Origin: an uncultured Tenacibaculum sp.
GTDB taxonomy: Bacteria > Bacteroidota > Bacteroidia > Flavobacteriales > Flavobacteriaceae
Assembly (NCBI RefSeq): GCF_947494125.1
Contig: NZ_CANLTU010000002.1
Location: forward strand, 434,001-498,000
Direction of reading: 5' to 3'
DNA: 64,000 nt
Shown: positions 54,075 to 62,615 of the stretch, one piece after another
Layout of the letters: each line of letters starts with the position of its first letter
How positions within the stretch are numbered: position 1 is the stretch's first letter
Position numbers and translations under genes: made by a program
Notes under the pieces: generated by a model
What the model saw: only the letters and a program-made list of their open reading frames with translations
Databases searched by the model: none
Told to the model about the DNA's origin: nothing

Positions 54075-54114
54075 GTATCACAGAAGTATCACACAAAAAT
54101 CATTTTTAAATCAC
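54075..54114. promoter_or_regulatory. Four 11-bp-phased half-sites, predicted response-regulator binding site
   Basis: GTATCAC at 54075-54081 and 54086-54092, AAATCAT at 54097-54103 and AAATCAC at 54108-54114 share ATCA(C/T) and are spaced exactly 11 bp. Two 7-bp direct repeats with 4-bp gaps are the format of PhoB/OmpR-type binding boxes. The site lies 47 bp before the response regulator ATG and 70 bp before the divergent adenylation gene ATG, so it could control both. Confidence 0.7.
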
Positions 54115-54161
54115 AGTATATTTCTTTAAGTTAGCTACCGAATCCCCCGAAATTCTGTAAA

Positions 54162-54908
54162 ATGAAAAAAGTACTTATTATTGAAGATGACGTTGCTATA
54201 GCTAAATTAATTGAGTATAACTTAGTAGATAATCACTATGAAGTAACAAGCTGTATAGATGGTATTGAAGGTTTAAATATGGCACTTAAAGAGAGTTTTT
54301 CTTTAATTGTTTTAGATTTAACATTACCTAATTTGAACGGAATTGAAATTTGCAAAAAAATTAGAAAGCATAAACAAACACCAATTATCATGCTAACAGC
54401 TAGAAGCAATGAAATAGATAAAATTTTAGGGTTAGAACTAGGAGCTGACGATTATATGACAAAACCTTTTAGTGTTAGAGAGTTACTAGCAAGAGTGTCT
54501 GCTGTTATTAGAAGAAATACAGTATTAATAAATAAGAAGGTAGATGAATCGTATGATAGATTATTATTTGAAGACTTATATATTGATATTGAACAGCGAA
54601 AAGTATTAATTGACTCAAAAAAGATTGAGCTTTCTCCTAAAGAATTTGAATTGTTAGTTTTAATGGCTTCAACACCTGGTAAAGTATTTAGTAGAGATTC
54701 TTTGTTAGATCTGATATGGGGTTATGATTTTGAAGGGTATAGACATACAGTAAATTCACATATTAATAGACTAAGAAATAAAATAGAAATAAATACTGAG
54801 ACCCCTAAATACATATTAACTTCTTGGGGCGTTGGTTATAAATTTAATGAAGAATTAAAATCTTTGACCGATGGATATTCACAAAACAGTTTCAAACAAA
54901 TTAATTAA
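54162..54908 (+). CDS. OmpR-family response regulator
   Basis: The 248-residue protein has a receiver domain with phospho-acceptor Asp52 (IVLDLTLPNLNG), the acidic pair at 9-10, Thr in MLTARS and Lys in TKPFSVRELLAR. It has a C-terminal winged-helix DNA-binding domain at about 135-235 (LSPKEFELLVLMAS, GYDFEGYRHTVNSHINRLR). OmpR/PhoB proteins bind direct repeats with 11-bp spacing, and such repeats lie just upstream (54075-54114). The partner kinase gene starts inside its 3' end. The signal is unknown. Confidence 0.95.
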   Translation: MKKVLIIEDDVAIAKLIEYNLVDNHYEVTSCIDGIEGLNMALKESFSLIVLDLTLPNLNGIEICKKIRKHKQTPIIMLTARSNEIDKILGLELGADDYMTKPFSVRELLARVSAVIRRNTVLINKKVDESYDRLLFEDLYIDIEQRKVLIDSKKIELSPKEFELLVLMASTPGKVFSRDSLLDLIWGYDFEGYRHTVNSHINRLRNKIEINTETPKYILTSWGVGYKFNEELKSLTDGYSQNSFKQIN

Positions 54909-56361
54909 AAAAATAAAATGCGCTTTTTTTATAATTATATTAATTATAGGTGGTGTATATATTTGCACTACTTTTTTTCTTTTAAAACAATTTTATAGCC
55001 AAACAACGCAGCAATTAAATGCTAATGTAGCAACACATTTAGTTGACGAGAAATTTAGAGAGGATTCACCTTTTTTAGAAAATGGTGAGGTAAATAAAAA
55101 CTTATTTGATGATTTGATGCATGATATGATGGCTGTAAATAGAGCTATCGAAGTGTATTTGTTAAATAAAAAAGGTGAAATTGTTTACTCAGTAGTTTTA
55201 GAACACCCAGAAAATGATAAAAATATTAAATCGGTAGATCTAAAACCAATAAAAGAATTTATAAGCAATAATAAGTCTTATATTTTAGGAGACGATCCTA
55301 GAAATAAAGAGAATAAAAAAATATTCTCTGCGGCTTCTTTTGAAAAAAATGGATATTCTGGTTATATATATATTGTATTGGCTAGTCAGAAATATGAGCA
55401 AGTTTGTGAAAAATTATTTACTAAGTTTTTTTTTGATTTAGGTGTACGTTCTACTTTGATTACCATGCTGTTTGCTGTAATTGTTGGTTGGATAAGTATT
55501 TGGTTTTTAACAGGTAATTTACGTTCTATAATTTATTATGTAAATAAATTTAAAGAAGGGGATTTATCAAGTAGAATACCTAATGCAGCTAATTCTGATC
55601 TATCAATTTTGGCATTAACTTATAATAGTATGGCGGAAACTATTTCACTTAATATTCAACATATAAATGAAGTAAATCAATTCAGAAAAGATTTTATAGC
55701 TGATGTAGCACATGATTTGAGGACTCCATTAACAGCTATTAAAGGATATGTTGAAACCTTGAAAAGAAAAGAAAATATAACAGTAAAAGATAGGTTTCTT
55801 TTTATGTCTATTATTGAAAAAAGTGCAAGTCATTTGGGGAATATGATAAACGAACTTTTTGAACATACTAAGTTTGAAGCGAAAAAAATAGAAGTTAAAA
55901 AAGAATTTTTTAATATCTCTAATTTAGTACTTGATTTGCAAAAACGATATAACCTTATTTCAGCATCGGAAGAAATAGAATTATTGGTAGTTAAAGAACA
56001 AGCTGTAAAACCAGTATATGCTGATGTGTTATTAATTGAAAGAGCTATTCAAAATATTATTGAAAACGCTATAAAATTTACACCTAAAAGAGGAAAAATT
56101 ACTATAAAGCTCTTAGACGAAAATAAAGAGAATGTAACATTAAAAATAATAGATACAGGAAAAGGTATATGTATATCAAATCAAGAACATATTTTAGAAA
56201 GCTACACTCAATTTAATATAGATAATAGAAATAAAGGCATCGGTTTAGGACTATCAATTGTAAAAAAAATATTGGAATTACATCAAACCGAGTTAAAAAT
56301 TTCTAGTGATATTGATAAAGGAACTTGTTTTGAGTTTTCATTACCATGTAGAAAGAAATAA
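54871..56361 (+). CDS. Membrane sensor histidine kinase
   Basis: The 496-residue protein has two membrane helices (about 18-39 and 190-214) enclosing a periplasmic sensor of about 150 residues. A HAMP linker follows, then the H-box FIADVAHDLRTPLTAIKGY with His281, the N-box IENAIKFTP, G1 DTGKGI and G2 GIGLGLSIVKK. It is a classical kinase and overlaps the response regulator gene by 38 bp, so the pair is certain. The sensor domain is not recognised by eye. It is convergent with and 4 bp from the alanine dehydrogenase gene. Confidence 0.95.
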   Translation: MDIHKTVSNKLIKKIKCAFFIIILIIGGVYICTTFFLLKQFYSQTTQQLNANVATHLVDEKFREDSPFLENGEVNKNLFDDLMHDMMAVNRAIEVYLLNKKGEIVYSVVLEHPENDKNIKSVDLKPIKEFISNNKSYILGDDPRNKENKKIFSAASFEKNGYSGYIYIVLASQKYEQVCEKLFTKFFFDLGVRSTLITMLFAVIVGWISIWFLTGNLRSIIYYVNKFKEGDLSSRIPNAANSDLSILALTYNSMAETISLNIQHINEVNQFRKDFIADVAHDLRTPLTAIKGYVETLKRKENITVKDRFLFMSIIEKSASHLGNMINELFEHTKFEAKKIEVKKEFFNISNLVLDLQKRYNLISASEEIELLVVKEQAVKPVYADVLLIERAIQNIIENAIKFTPKRGKITIKLLDENKENVTLKIIDTGKGICISNQEHILESYTQFNIDNRNKGIGLGLSIVKKILELHQTELKISSDIDKGTCFEFSLPCRKK

Positions 56362-56365
56362 CTTA

Positions 56366-57562
56366 TTATAAAATTAATAAATTGATATCACTAAAAGGTA
56401 AATCAAACCAATCAGCTACCGTTTTATTAGTTAAAATTCCGTGATAGAAATACATGCCATTTCGTAAACTTTTATCAAAACGCGCAGCATTTTCAAAACC
56501 ACCCTCTTCTGCAATATCTAATAAATAAGGAGTAAATATATTACTAATAGAAACAGAAGCTGTTCTAGCATATCTAGAAGGGATATTTGGAACACAATAA
56601 TGAATAACGCCGTGTTGATTAAACGTAGGTTTACTATGTGTGGTAATTTTTGATGTTTCAAAACATCCACCACGATCTATACTAACATCAACAATAACAG
56701 CACCATCTTTCATTTGTTCAATCATACCTTCAGTAACTATTACAGGAGAACGATCTTTACCTCTAATGGCACCAATAGCAACATCACAACGCATTAAAGC
56801 CTTGGCTAGAGTTTTTGGTTGTACTGTAGAAGTATAAATTGGTGATTGAATACAGTGTTGTAGTTTACGTAGTTTAGTTATGGAATTATCAAAAACTTTA
56901 ACTCGAGCACCTAATCCAATAGCAGAACGAGCAGCAAATTCACCAACAGTTCCAGCTCCTAATATTACAACATCACTTGGAGGAACTCCACCAATATTTC
57001 CTAATAACAAACCATTTCCGCCATTTGAAGTAGTCATTAATTCAGCAGCAATGTGCATAGATGCAATACCAGCAATCTCACTTAACGATTTCACTATAGG
57101 GTATACACCATGCTCATCTTTTATATAATCAAAAGCTATAGCAGTAATCCGTTTTTTTGCTAAAGCTTGAAAGTATTTTTTGTTTTGAGTTTTAAGTTGT
57201 AAAGCAGAAATTAAAACAGCCTGAGGCGTTAACATTTTTATTTCATCTAAAGATGGCGGTTCAACTTTTAAAACAATATTACAAGCAAAAGCTTCTTTAA
57301 TATCGTACGATATTTTTGCTCCAGCGTCAGAATATTCTTTATCACTATAATTAGCACCATTTCCAGCGCCAGTTTCTACAACGATTCTATGACCATGAGC
57401 AACTAATGCTGATACTGCATCTGGAGATAAACTAATACGTTTTTCTTCAAAATGAGTCTCTTTAGGTAATCCTATAAATAATTCACCTTTTTGCTTTTGT
57501 ATTTCAAGCATTTCAGGTTGTGGCATTAATTGTTCTTTGGTGAAAGGTGAAGTATACCCCAT
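56366..57562 (-). CDS. ald: Alanine dehydrogenase
   Basis: The 398-residue protein is of the alanine dehydrogenase/PNT family: FIGLPKETHFEEKRISLSPDAV at the N terminus with the pyruvate-binding Arg, and the NAD-binding loop VVILGAGTVGEFAARSAIGLGA in the middle. The IVDVSIDRGGCFETS block and HYCVPNIPSRYARTAS follow. It reversibly makes alanine from pyruvate and ammonia. It carries a 28-residue N-terminal extension relative to Bacillus enzymes, usual in Bacteroidota. It is followed by nothing on its strand, while the kinase gene converges on it. Confidence 0.92.
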   Translation of the reverse strand: MGYTSPFTKEQLMPQPEMLEIQKQKGELFIGLPKETHFEEKRISLSPDAVSALVAHGHRIVVETGAGNGANYSDKEYSDAGAKISYDIKEAFACNIVLKVEPPSLDEIKMLTPQAVLISALQLKTQNKKYFQALAKKRITAIAFDYIKDEHGVYPIVKSLSEIAGIASMHIAAELMTTSNGGNGLLLGNIGGVPPSDVVILGAGTVGEFAARSAIGLGARVKVFDNSITKLRKLQHCIQSPIYTSTVQPKTLAKALMRCDVAIGAIRGKDRSPVIVTEGMIEQMKDGAVIVDVSIDRGGCFETSKITTHSKPTFNQHGVIHYCVPNIPSRYARTASVSISNIFTPYLLDIAEEGGFENAARFDKSLRNGMYFYHGILTNKTVADWFDLPFSDINLLIL

Positions 57563-57575
57563 TTAATTAGTTGAT

Positions 57576-57989
57576 TTATAGTTGAATATTTCGTTGACCG
57601 TTTTCTAAAAGTGTTATTTTTATAGGAACAGCATCTAAAGGTAGTAAATTTTTAACGTTTTCTGGCCATTCAATTAGGCACCAATTATCGCTGTATAAAT
57701 AATCTTCTACTCCCATATCATATGCTTCTTCTTCTTCTTCAATTCGATAAAAATCAAAATGGTAAACGGTATTATTCATTTTAGTTTGATACTCATTTAC
57801 TAGAGAAAAAGTAGGGGAGTGAGCAACATCTTCAACCCCTAAAACTTTGCATATTTCTTTTATTAATGTTGTTTTTCCAACTCCCATATCGCCATGAAAT
57901 AATAACACTTTATTTTGAGCGTTTTTTATAATATCTCCGGCTATTAAATTTAATTCGTTTAAAGAATAATTTTTGTTCATAGTATGCAA
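57576..57989 (-). CDS. tsaE: tRNA threonylcarbamoyladenosine biosynthesis ATPase TsaE
   Basis: TsaE is the ATPase needed for t6A37 tRNA modification together with TsaB, TsaC and TsaD. The 137-residue protein has Walker A GDMGVGKTT at about 33-41, the switch region HSPTFSLVNEY and Walker B-like YHFDFYRIEEEEEA, then the family's CLIEWPENV. An internal Met at residue 4 may be the true start (57980). A TsaC-like gene is at 25661 in this window. It lies 13 bp upstream of ald and downstream of the DUF1287 gene. Confidence 0.95.
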   Translation of the reverse strand: MHTMNKNYSLNELNLIAGDIIKNAQNKVLLFHGDMGVGKTTLIKEICKVLGVEDVAHSPTFSLVNEYQTKMNNTVYHFDFYRIEEEEEAYDMGVEDYLYSDNWCLIEWPENVKNLLPLDAVPIKITLLENGQRNIQL

Positions 57990-58019
57990 AAATAAAGAAC
58001 TATAAAGTGTTAAAGAAAT

Positions 58020-58583
58020 TTAGTTTTTATATCTATAATGTCCAATTATTTTAAAATCAAAAAGACAATCTTCAAGAACTTGACCACTACCAATATTATG
58101 TACAATCATATATCGTTTATTATCTTTTGTTTTTTTATTTACTACAATACCAATATGAGTAATTCCACCATGTAAATTCCAACAAACAATGTCACCAGGG
58201 ATATAATTTTTTGCTTTGATTGATATAGATTTTACGACTCCTTTTCGACTAAAAAAAGCCATTAAATTGGGTACTCTACGATGGTCTATATTTCTATCGG
58301 TAGACTTTAATCCCCAAATTTTAGGATATAGAGAAAAGTTGTTTTTCATATCATTATGTACTTCTTTTTGAAGATCTATACCTAATTTTCTATAAGCTCT
58401 TATAATAACATCTGTACAAACACCTTTATCCATAGGAACATCCCCATTTGGATAAGGTATTGAAAAATAACTAGGGTCGTACGTGACTTTTTGTTTTATT
58501 AGCTCTAAACTAGCTGTACTTAATTCATTCTCTTGAGAGAATAAAAGTTGAAAGGATAATAGAAAAAAAAGTGAAAACCTCAT
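58020..58583 (-). CDS. DUF1287 family secreted protein
   Basis: A longer frame opens at 58607, but the start at 58583 (MRFSLFFLLSFQLLFSQ) gives a proper signal peptide. It overlaps the porX stop by one base (TAATG), so I prefer it. The mature protein has the DUF1287 pattern VTYDPSYFSIPYPNGDVPMDKGVCTDVIIRAYRKLGIDLQ split across a possible catalytic Cys, then the His-rich NIDHRRVPNLMAFF and HIGIVV. The fold is NlpC/P60-like, so a peptidase or amidase role in the envelope is possible. It is translationally coupled to porX. Confidence 0.88.
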   Translation of the reverse strand: MRFSLFFLLSFQLLFSQENELSTASLELIKQKVTYDPSYFSIPYPNGDVPMDKGVCTDVIIRAYRKLGIDLQKEVHNDMKNNFSLYPKIWGLKSTDRNIDHRRVPNLMAFFSRKGVVKSISIKAKNYIPGDIVCWNLHGGITHIGIVVNKKTKDNKRYMIVHNIGSGQVLEDCLFDFKIIGHYRYKN

Positions 58584-60130
58584 TATTTTGGGTTGTAAAT
58601 TGAGCAAGGTATAATTACTTCTTCTAATGAAACTCCCCCATGTTGATAGGTGTTTTTATAATATTTAACAAAATGATTATAATTATTGGGGTAAGCAAAA
58701 AATAAATCTTCTTTAGCAAAAATAAAAGGACTGTTTATAGCTACAGTTGGTAGAAAAATATCTTTTGGATTTTTAACTGCAAATACATCTTTGTCTTCAA
58801 AACTTAAACTTCTACCAGTTTTATAACGAAGATTAGAACTAATATTTTTATCACCAATAACTTTAGTTGGGTTTTTAGAGTTTATAGTACCGTGATCTGT
58901 AGTAATAATAAGTTTTTGTCCTAATTTTTGAGCTTTTTGAATAATATCATACAAAGGAGAATTTTTAAACCAGCTAACAGTTAAAGATCTATATGCTTTA
59001 TCGTCACCAGCTAATTCTTTAATAACTTCCATTTCGGTTTTAGCATGTGAAAGCATATCTACAAAGTTGTAAACGATTACTGTTAAATCGTTTTGTTTTG
59101 TACCATTATAATTGTCAGCTAAATCTTTACCACTTTTTAATGAAACTATTTTATAATATTCGTGTTGAATATCTAGACTTAAGCGTTTTATTTGTGCATC
59201 AAGGAAATTGGATTCAAATAAGTTTTTACCACCTTCATCAGTATCATTTCTCCAATAATTAGGAAGCCTTTTTTCCATTTCAGAAGGCATTAATCCTGAA
59301 AATATAGCATTACGAGCATATTGAGTAGCAGTAGGTAAAATACTGTAGTATGAATGTTCTTCTTCTTTTTTAAAGTAATTGTTTATAAAAGGCTCCAAAA
59401 CTCTATATTGATCATAACGTAAATTATCAATAACAACTAATAATACACCTTGATCTTTTGATAAATTAGGAACTACATAATCTTTAAATAAAGTATGTGA
59501 AAAAGTAGGTTTATCATCGCTAGTTAACCAATTCTGATAATTCTTTTTTATAAACTTAAAAAATTGTGAGTTTGCTTCAGATTTTTGAGACTCTAAAATC
59601 TCTAACATTCCAGTGTCGTTAATGTTTTCTAGTTCTAGTTCCCAATGAACTAGTTTTTTATATAATTCACTCCATTCTTCATAAGAATTTACCATGGCTA
59701 AATCCATTGATATTTTTCTAAATTCTTGCTGGTAATTAGAAGTTGTTTTTTCTGAAACTAAACGAGAAAGATCTAAGTTCTTTTTTAAACTTAATAATAT
59801 TTGATTCGGATTTACTGGCTTAATTAAATAATCGGCAATTTTAGAGCCAATAGCTTCTTCCATTATATATTCTTCCTCACTTTTCGTAATCATTACTACA
59901 GGAAGATTTGCATTTTTTTGTTTTATGGCAGATAAAGTTTCAAGACCAGTAATACCTGGCATATTTTCATCTAAAAAAACAATGTCGAAGTTTTGTTCGT
60001 CGACTAAATCAATAGCATCCGCACCATTTGTAGATGTAGTTACAGAATAATTTTTCTTTTCTAAAAAAAGTATGTGTGGTTTTAATAAATCTATTTCATC
60101 ATCAACCCAAAGTATATCTATATTCCTCAT
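58583..60130 (-). CDS. porX: PorX response regulator with alkaline phosphatase-like domain
   Basis: PorX controls type IX secretion system and gliding genes in Bacteroidota. The 515-residue protein has a CheY-like receiver with phospho-acceptor Asp54 (IVFLDENMPGITG) and Lys in LIKPVNP, then a helical linker. A C-terminal PglZ/alkaline phosphatase-superfamily domain follows (GVLLVVIDNLRYDQYR near 220, LIITTDHGTINS near 405). This domain pair is diagnostic. It is followed by the DUF1287 and tsaE genes. It implies that the organism has T9SS, though no other T9SS gene lies in the window. Confidence 0.95.
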   Translation of the reverse strand: MRNIDILWVDDEIDLLKPHILFLEKKNYSVTTSTNGADAIDLVDEQNFDIVFLDENMPGITGLETLSAIKQKNANLPVVMITKSEEEYIMEEAIGSKIADYLIKPVNPNQILLSLKKNLDLSRLVSEKTTSNYQQEFRKISMDLAMVNSYEEWSELYKKLVHWELELENINDTGMLEILESQKSEANSQFFKFIKKNYQNWLTSDDKPTFSHTLFKDYVVPNLSKDQGVLLVVIDNLRYDQYRVLEPFINNYFKKEEEHSYYSILPTATQYARNAIFSGLMPSEMEKRLPNYWRNDTDEGGKNLFESNFLDAQIKRLSLDIQHEYYKIVSLKSGKDLADNYNGTKQNDLTVIVYNFVDMLSHAKTEMEVIKELAGDDKAYRSLTVSWFKNSPLYDIIQKAQKLGQKLIITTDHGTINSKNPTKVIGDKNISSNLRYKTGRSLSFEDKDVFAVKNPKDIFLPTVAINSPFIFAKEDLFFAYPNNYNHFVKYYKNTYQHGGVSLEEVIIPCSIYNPK

Positions 60131-60281
60131 ATTAATTTTTACATGTTTACACTAAAAATAACGTTAAAAAGTGCTTTTGTTGTGTATTAAAAAGCTAAAA
60201 ATACGTTAATAAAGCTTTTCTTAATTTGCTTTTGTAGATAAATTATGATTCTTTTGTTTAAAATAGAAGTATTTATATATT

Positions 60282-61514
60282 TTGAATAGTCAAAAAACGA
60301 ACAAATTAAAGATTATAAATGATCCAATTTATGGATTTATTTCAATACCAAATTCATTAATCTTTGATATTATAGAACACCCATACTTTCAACGTTTAAG
60401 AAGAGTTACTCAAATGGGCTTATCTAATTTGGTATATCCAGGAGCTAACCATACAAGGTTTCATCATGCAATTGGTTGTATGCATTTAATGCAAAAGGCT
60501 GTACGTATTTTAAGAACAAAAGGAGTAGAAATATCTAATGATGAAGCAAATGCGTTGTATATAGCTATTTTATTACATGATATTGGTCATGGAGCTTTTT
60601 CTCATGCATTAGAACATAGTATTGTAAATGGTATAACACACGAGGAGATTTCATTAAAATTTATGAAAGCTCTGAATAAAGAGTTTAAAGGAAAGTTAAG
60701 CTTAGCAATACAAATTTTTGAAGGAAAGTATGATAGAGAATTTTTATATCAGCTAATTTCAAGTCAGTTAGATATAGATCGTTTAGATTACCTAAAAAGA
60801 GATAGTTTTTATACAGGAGTAGCGGAAGGAAATATTTCTTCAGATCGTTTAATTACAATGATGAATGTTGTAAACGATGAATTGGTAATAGAACAAAAAG
60901 GAATCTATTCTGTTGAAAAATTTATTATTGCAAGGCGTTTAATGTATTGGCAAGTATATTTACATAAAACAGGATTAGTTGCAGAAAATACCTTGGTAAA
61001 CGTTTTAAAAAGAGCCAAAGAATTAGCAATGAAAGGTATAGATTTACCTGCAAGTAAGGCTTTTAGGTATTTTTTATACACAAAAATAACAGAAGAAAAT
61101 TTTACAAATGATACACTAAATATATTTTCTGAATTAGATGATTATGATGTAATGGCAGCTATAAAAGAATGGGTTAATCATAAAGATTATGTTTTATCAT
61201 TTTTAGCAAAGATGATTATTCATCGAAATTTATTGAAAATTGAGCTTCAAGAAGAACCATTTGATAGTAAATATCAAAAAGAAATATTAAGTAGAGTAAT
61301 AAAAAATGAACATATAAATAAAGAGAATATAAATTACTTTGTTATTTCTAACAGAGTTAAGCATCAGGCATATAATACAAAAAAACCTATAAAAATTTAC
61401 TCAAAAACAGGTAAGTTAATAGATATAGCCAAAGCATCAGATCAGTTAAATTTAAAAGCTTTAACAAAACCAGTAATAAAATACTATTTATGTTACCCAA
61501 AAAAAATGATTTAA
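60282..61514 (+). CDS. HD-domain phosphohydrolase, predicted TTG start
   Basis: The 410-residue protein has the SAMHD1/dGTPase-like pattern: IINDPIYGFISIPNSLIFDIIEHPYFQRLRRVTQMGL split before GANHTRFHHAIG, then LLHDIGHGAFSHALEH with His99 and Asp100, and a later SSQLDIDRLDYLKRDS. These give the full HD metal set. The only start compatible with the conserved N terminus is TTG at 60282; the first in-frame ATG comes at codon 45 inside the conserved fold. A stop lies upstream in frame. It may hydrolyse nucleotides, but the substrate is unproven. Confidence 0.9.
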   Translation: MNSQKTNKLKIINDPIYGFISIPNSLIFDIIEHPYFQRLRRVTQMGLSNLVYPGANHTRFHHAIGCMHLMQKAVRILRTKGVEISNDEANALYIAILLHDIGHGAFSHALEHSIVNGITHEEISLKFMKALNKEFKGKLSLAIQIFEGKYDREFLYQLISSQLDIDRLDYLKRDSFYTGVAEGNISSDRLITMMNVVNDELVIEQKGIYSVEKFIIARRLMYWQVYLHKTGLVAENTLVNVLKRAKELAMKGIDLPASKAFRYFLYTKITEENFTNDTLNIFSELDDYDVMAAIKEWVNHKDYVLSFLAKMIIHRNLLKIELQEEPFDSKYQKEILSRVIKNEHINKENINYFVISNRVKHQAYNTKKPIKIYSKTGKLIDIAKASDQLNLKALTKPVIKYYLCYPKKMI

Positions 61515-61560
61515 TCTAATCATAAAAATTACTTAGGTGATGTAATTGAACAAAAATAAT

Positions 61561-61568
61561 TACTTTTG
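61561..61568 (+). promoter_or_regulatory. -7 box immediately upstream of lpxD
   Basis: TACTTTTG fits TAnnTTTG and ends 6 bp before the lpxD ATG at 61575. If used, the mRNA would start at or next to the ATG. The TTG of this box also opens a slightly longer frame, which I reject as a start. Confidence 0.5.
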
Positions 61569-61574
61569 CAGATA

Positions 61575-62615
61575 ATGAAATTCAAAGCAAAACAAATAGC
61601 TGATATATTAGAAGGTGAGATTGTAGGGGATCCTAATATAGAAGTAGATAAACTTTCTAAAATAGAGGAAGGGACAAGTGGGTCTTTAACTTTTTTATCA
61701 AACCCTAAGTATAATTCATATATATATACTACAAATGCTTCAATAACAATAGTTAATAAAAGTTTTGAGCCTGAAAAAAAGATTGAAACAACATTAATTA
61801 AAGTTGAAAATGCGTATAAATCTTTTTCAAAGTTATTAGAGTTTTATAATGAAGCAAAAAATAATAAAACAGGACGAGAGAATCCACATTTCATTGCTGA
61901 TTCTGCAAAGTTAGGTGGAAATGAATATGTTGGAGCATATGCTTACATTGGGGAAAATGTTATACTTGGAGAAAATGTAAAAATTTATCCAAATTCATAT
62001 ATAGGGGATAACACAAGAATAGGCAATAATACAGTTATTTTTGCAGGTGTAAAGATTTATTCAGAAACACAAATAGGAAATAATTGTAAGATTCACTCTG
62101 GTAGTGTTATAGGCTCTGATGGATTTGGTTTTGCTCCAGATGAAAATGGAGAATACAAAGCAATACCTCAAATTGGAAATGTAATTATAGAGGATAATGT
62201 AGATATAGGATCGAATTCTACAATCGATAGAGCTACACTAGGTTCAACGATTATTAGAAAAGGAGTAAAGCTAGATAATCAAATACAAGTAGCACATAAC
62301 GTAGAAATAGGTAAGAATACTGTAATAGCTTCACAAACAGGAGTAGCAGGTTCAACAAAAATAGGTGAAAACTGTATGATTGGAGGCCAAGTAGGAATTG
62401 TTGGACATATTTCTATAGGCAATAATGTGAAAATTCAAGCTCAATCAGGAATTGGTAGGAATATAAAAGACGGAGATGTAGTCCAAGGTACACCAGCATT
62501 TGGTTATTCAGATTATAATAAATCTTACGTTTATTTTAAAAACTTACCGAAGTTAGCATCAACAATACACAAAATAGAAAAGGAGTTCAATGCTCAAAAA
62601 ATAAAAAATGAGTAA
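61575..62615 (+). CDS. lpxD: UDP-3-O-(3-hydroxyacyl)glucosamine N-acyltransferase
   Basis: LpxD adds the second hydroxy fatty acid in lipid A synthesis. The start is the ATG at 61575 (MKFKAKQIADILEG). The roughly 346-residue protein has the N-terminal uridine-binding domain (KLSKIEEGTSGSLTFLSNPKY), then a left-handed beta-helix of hexapeptide repeats (about 110-300) with SGSVIGSDGFGFAPDENGEY and the catalytic His in IQVAHNVEIGKNTVIASQTG. It ends with a helical tail. It overlaps lpxC-fabZ by 8 bp, so lipid A genes are co-translated. Confidence 0.97.
   Translation: MKFKAKQIADILEGEIVGDPNIEVDKLSKIEEGTSGSLTFLSNPKYNSYIYTTNASITIVNKSFEPEKKIETTLIKVENAYKSFSKLLEFYNEAKNNKTGRENPHFIADSAKLGGNEYVGAYAYIGENVILGENVKIYPNSYIGDNTRIGNNTVIFAGVKIYSETQIGNNCKIHSGSVIGSDGFGFAPDENGEYKAIPQIGNVIIEDNVDIGSNSTIDRATLGSTIIRKGVKLDNQIQVAHNVEIGKNTVIASQTGVAGSTKIGENCMIGGQVGIVGHISIGNNVKIQAQSGIGRNIKDGDVVQGTPAFGYSDYNKSYVYFKNLPKLASTIHKIEKEFNAQKIKNE

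Noticed and set aside
61566..61577. TTG start for lpxD, three codons before the ATG
   Set aside because: The TTG is part of a TAnnTTTG promoter box, and family members begin at the ATG sequence MKFKAKQIA.
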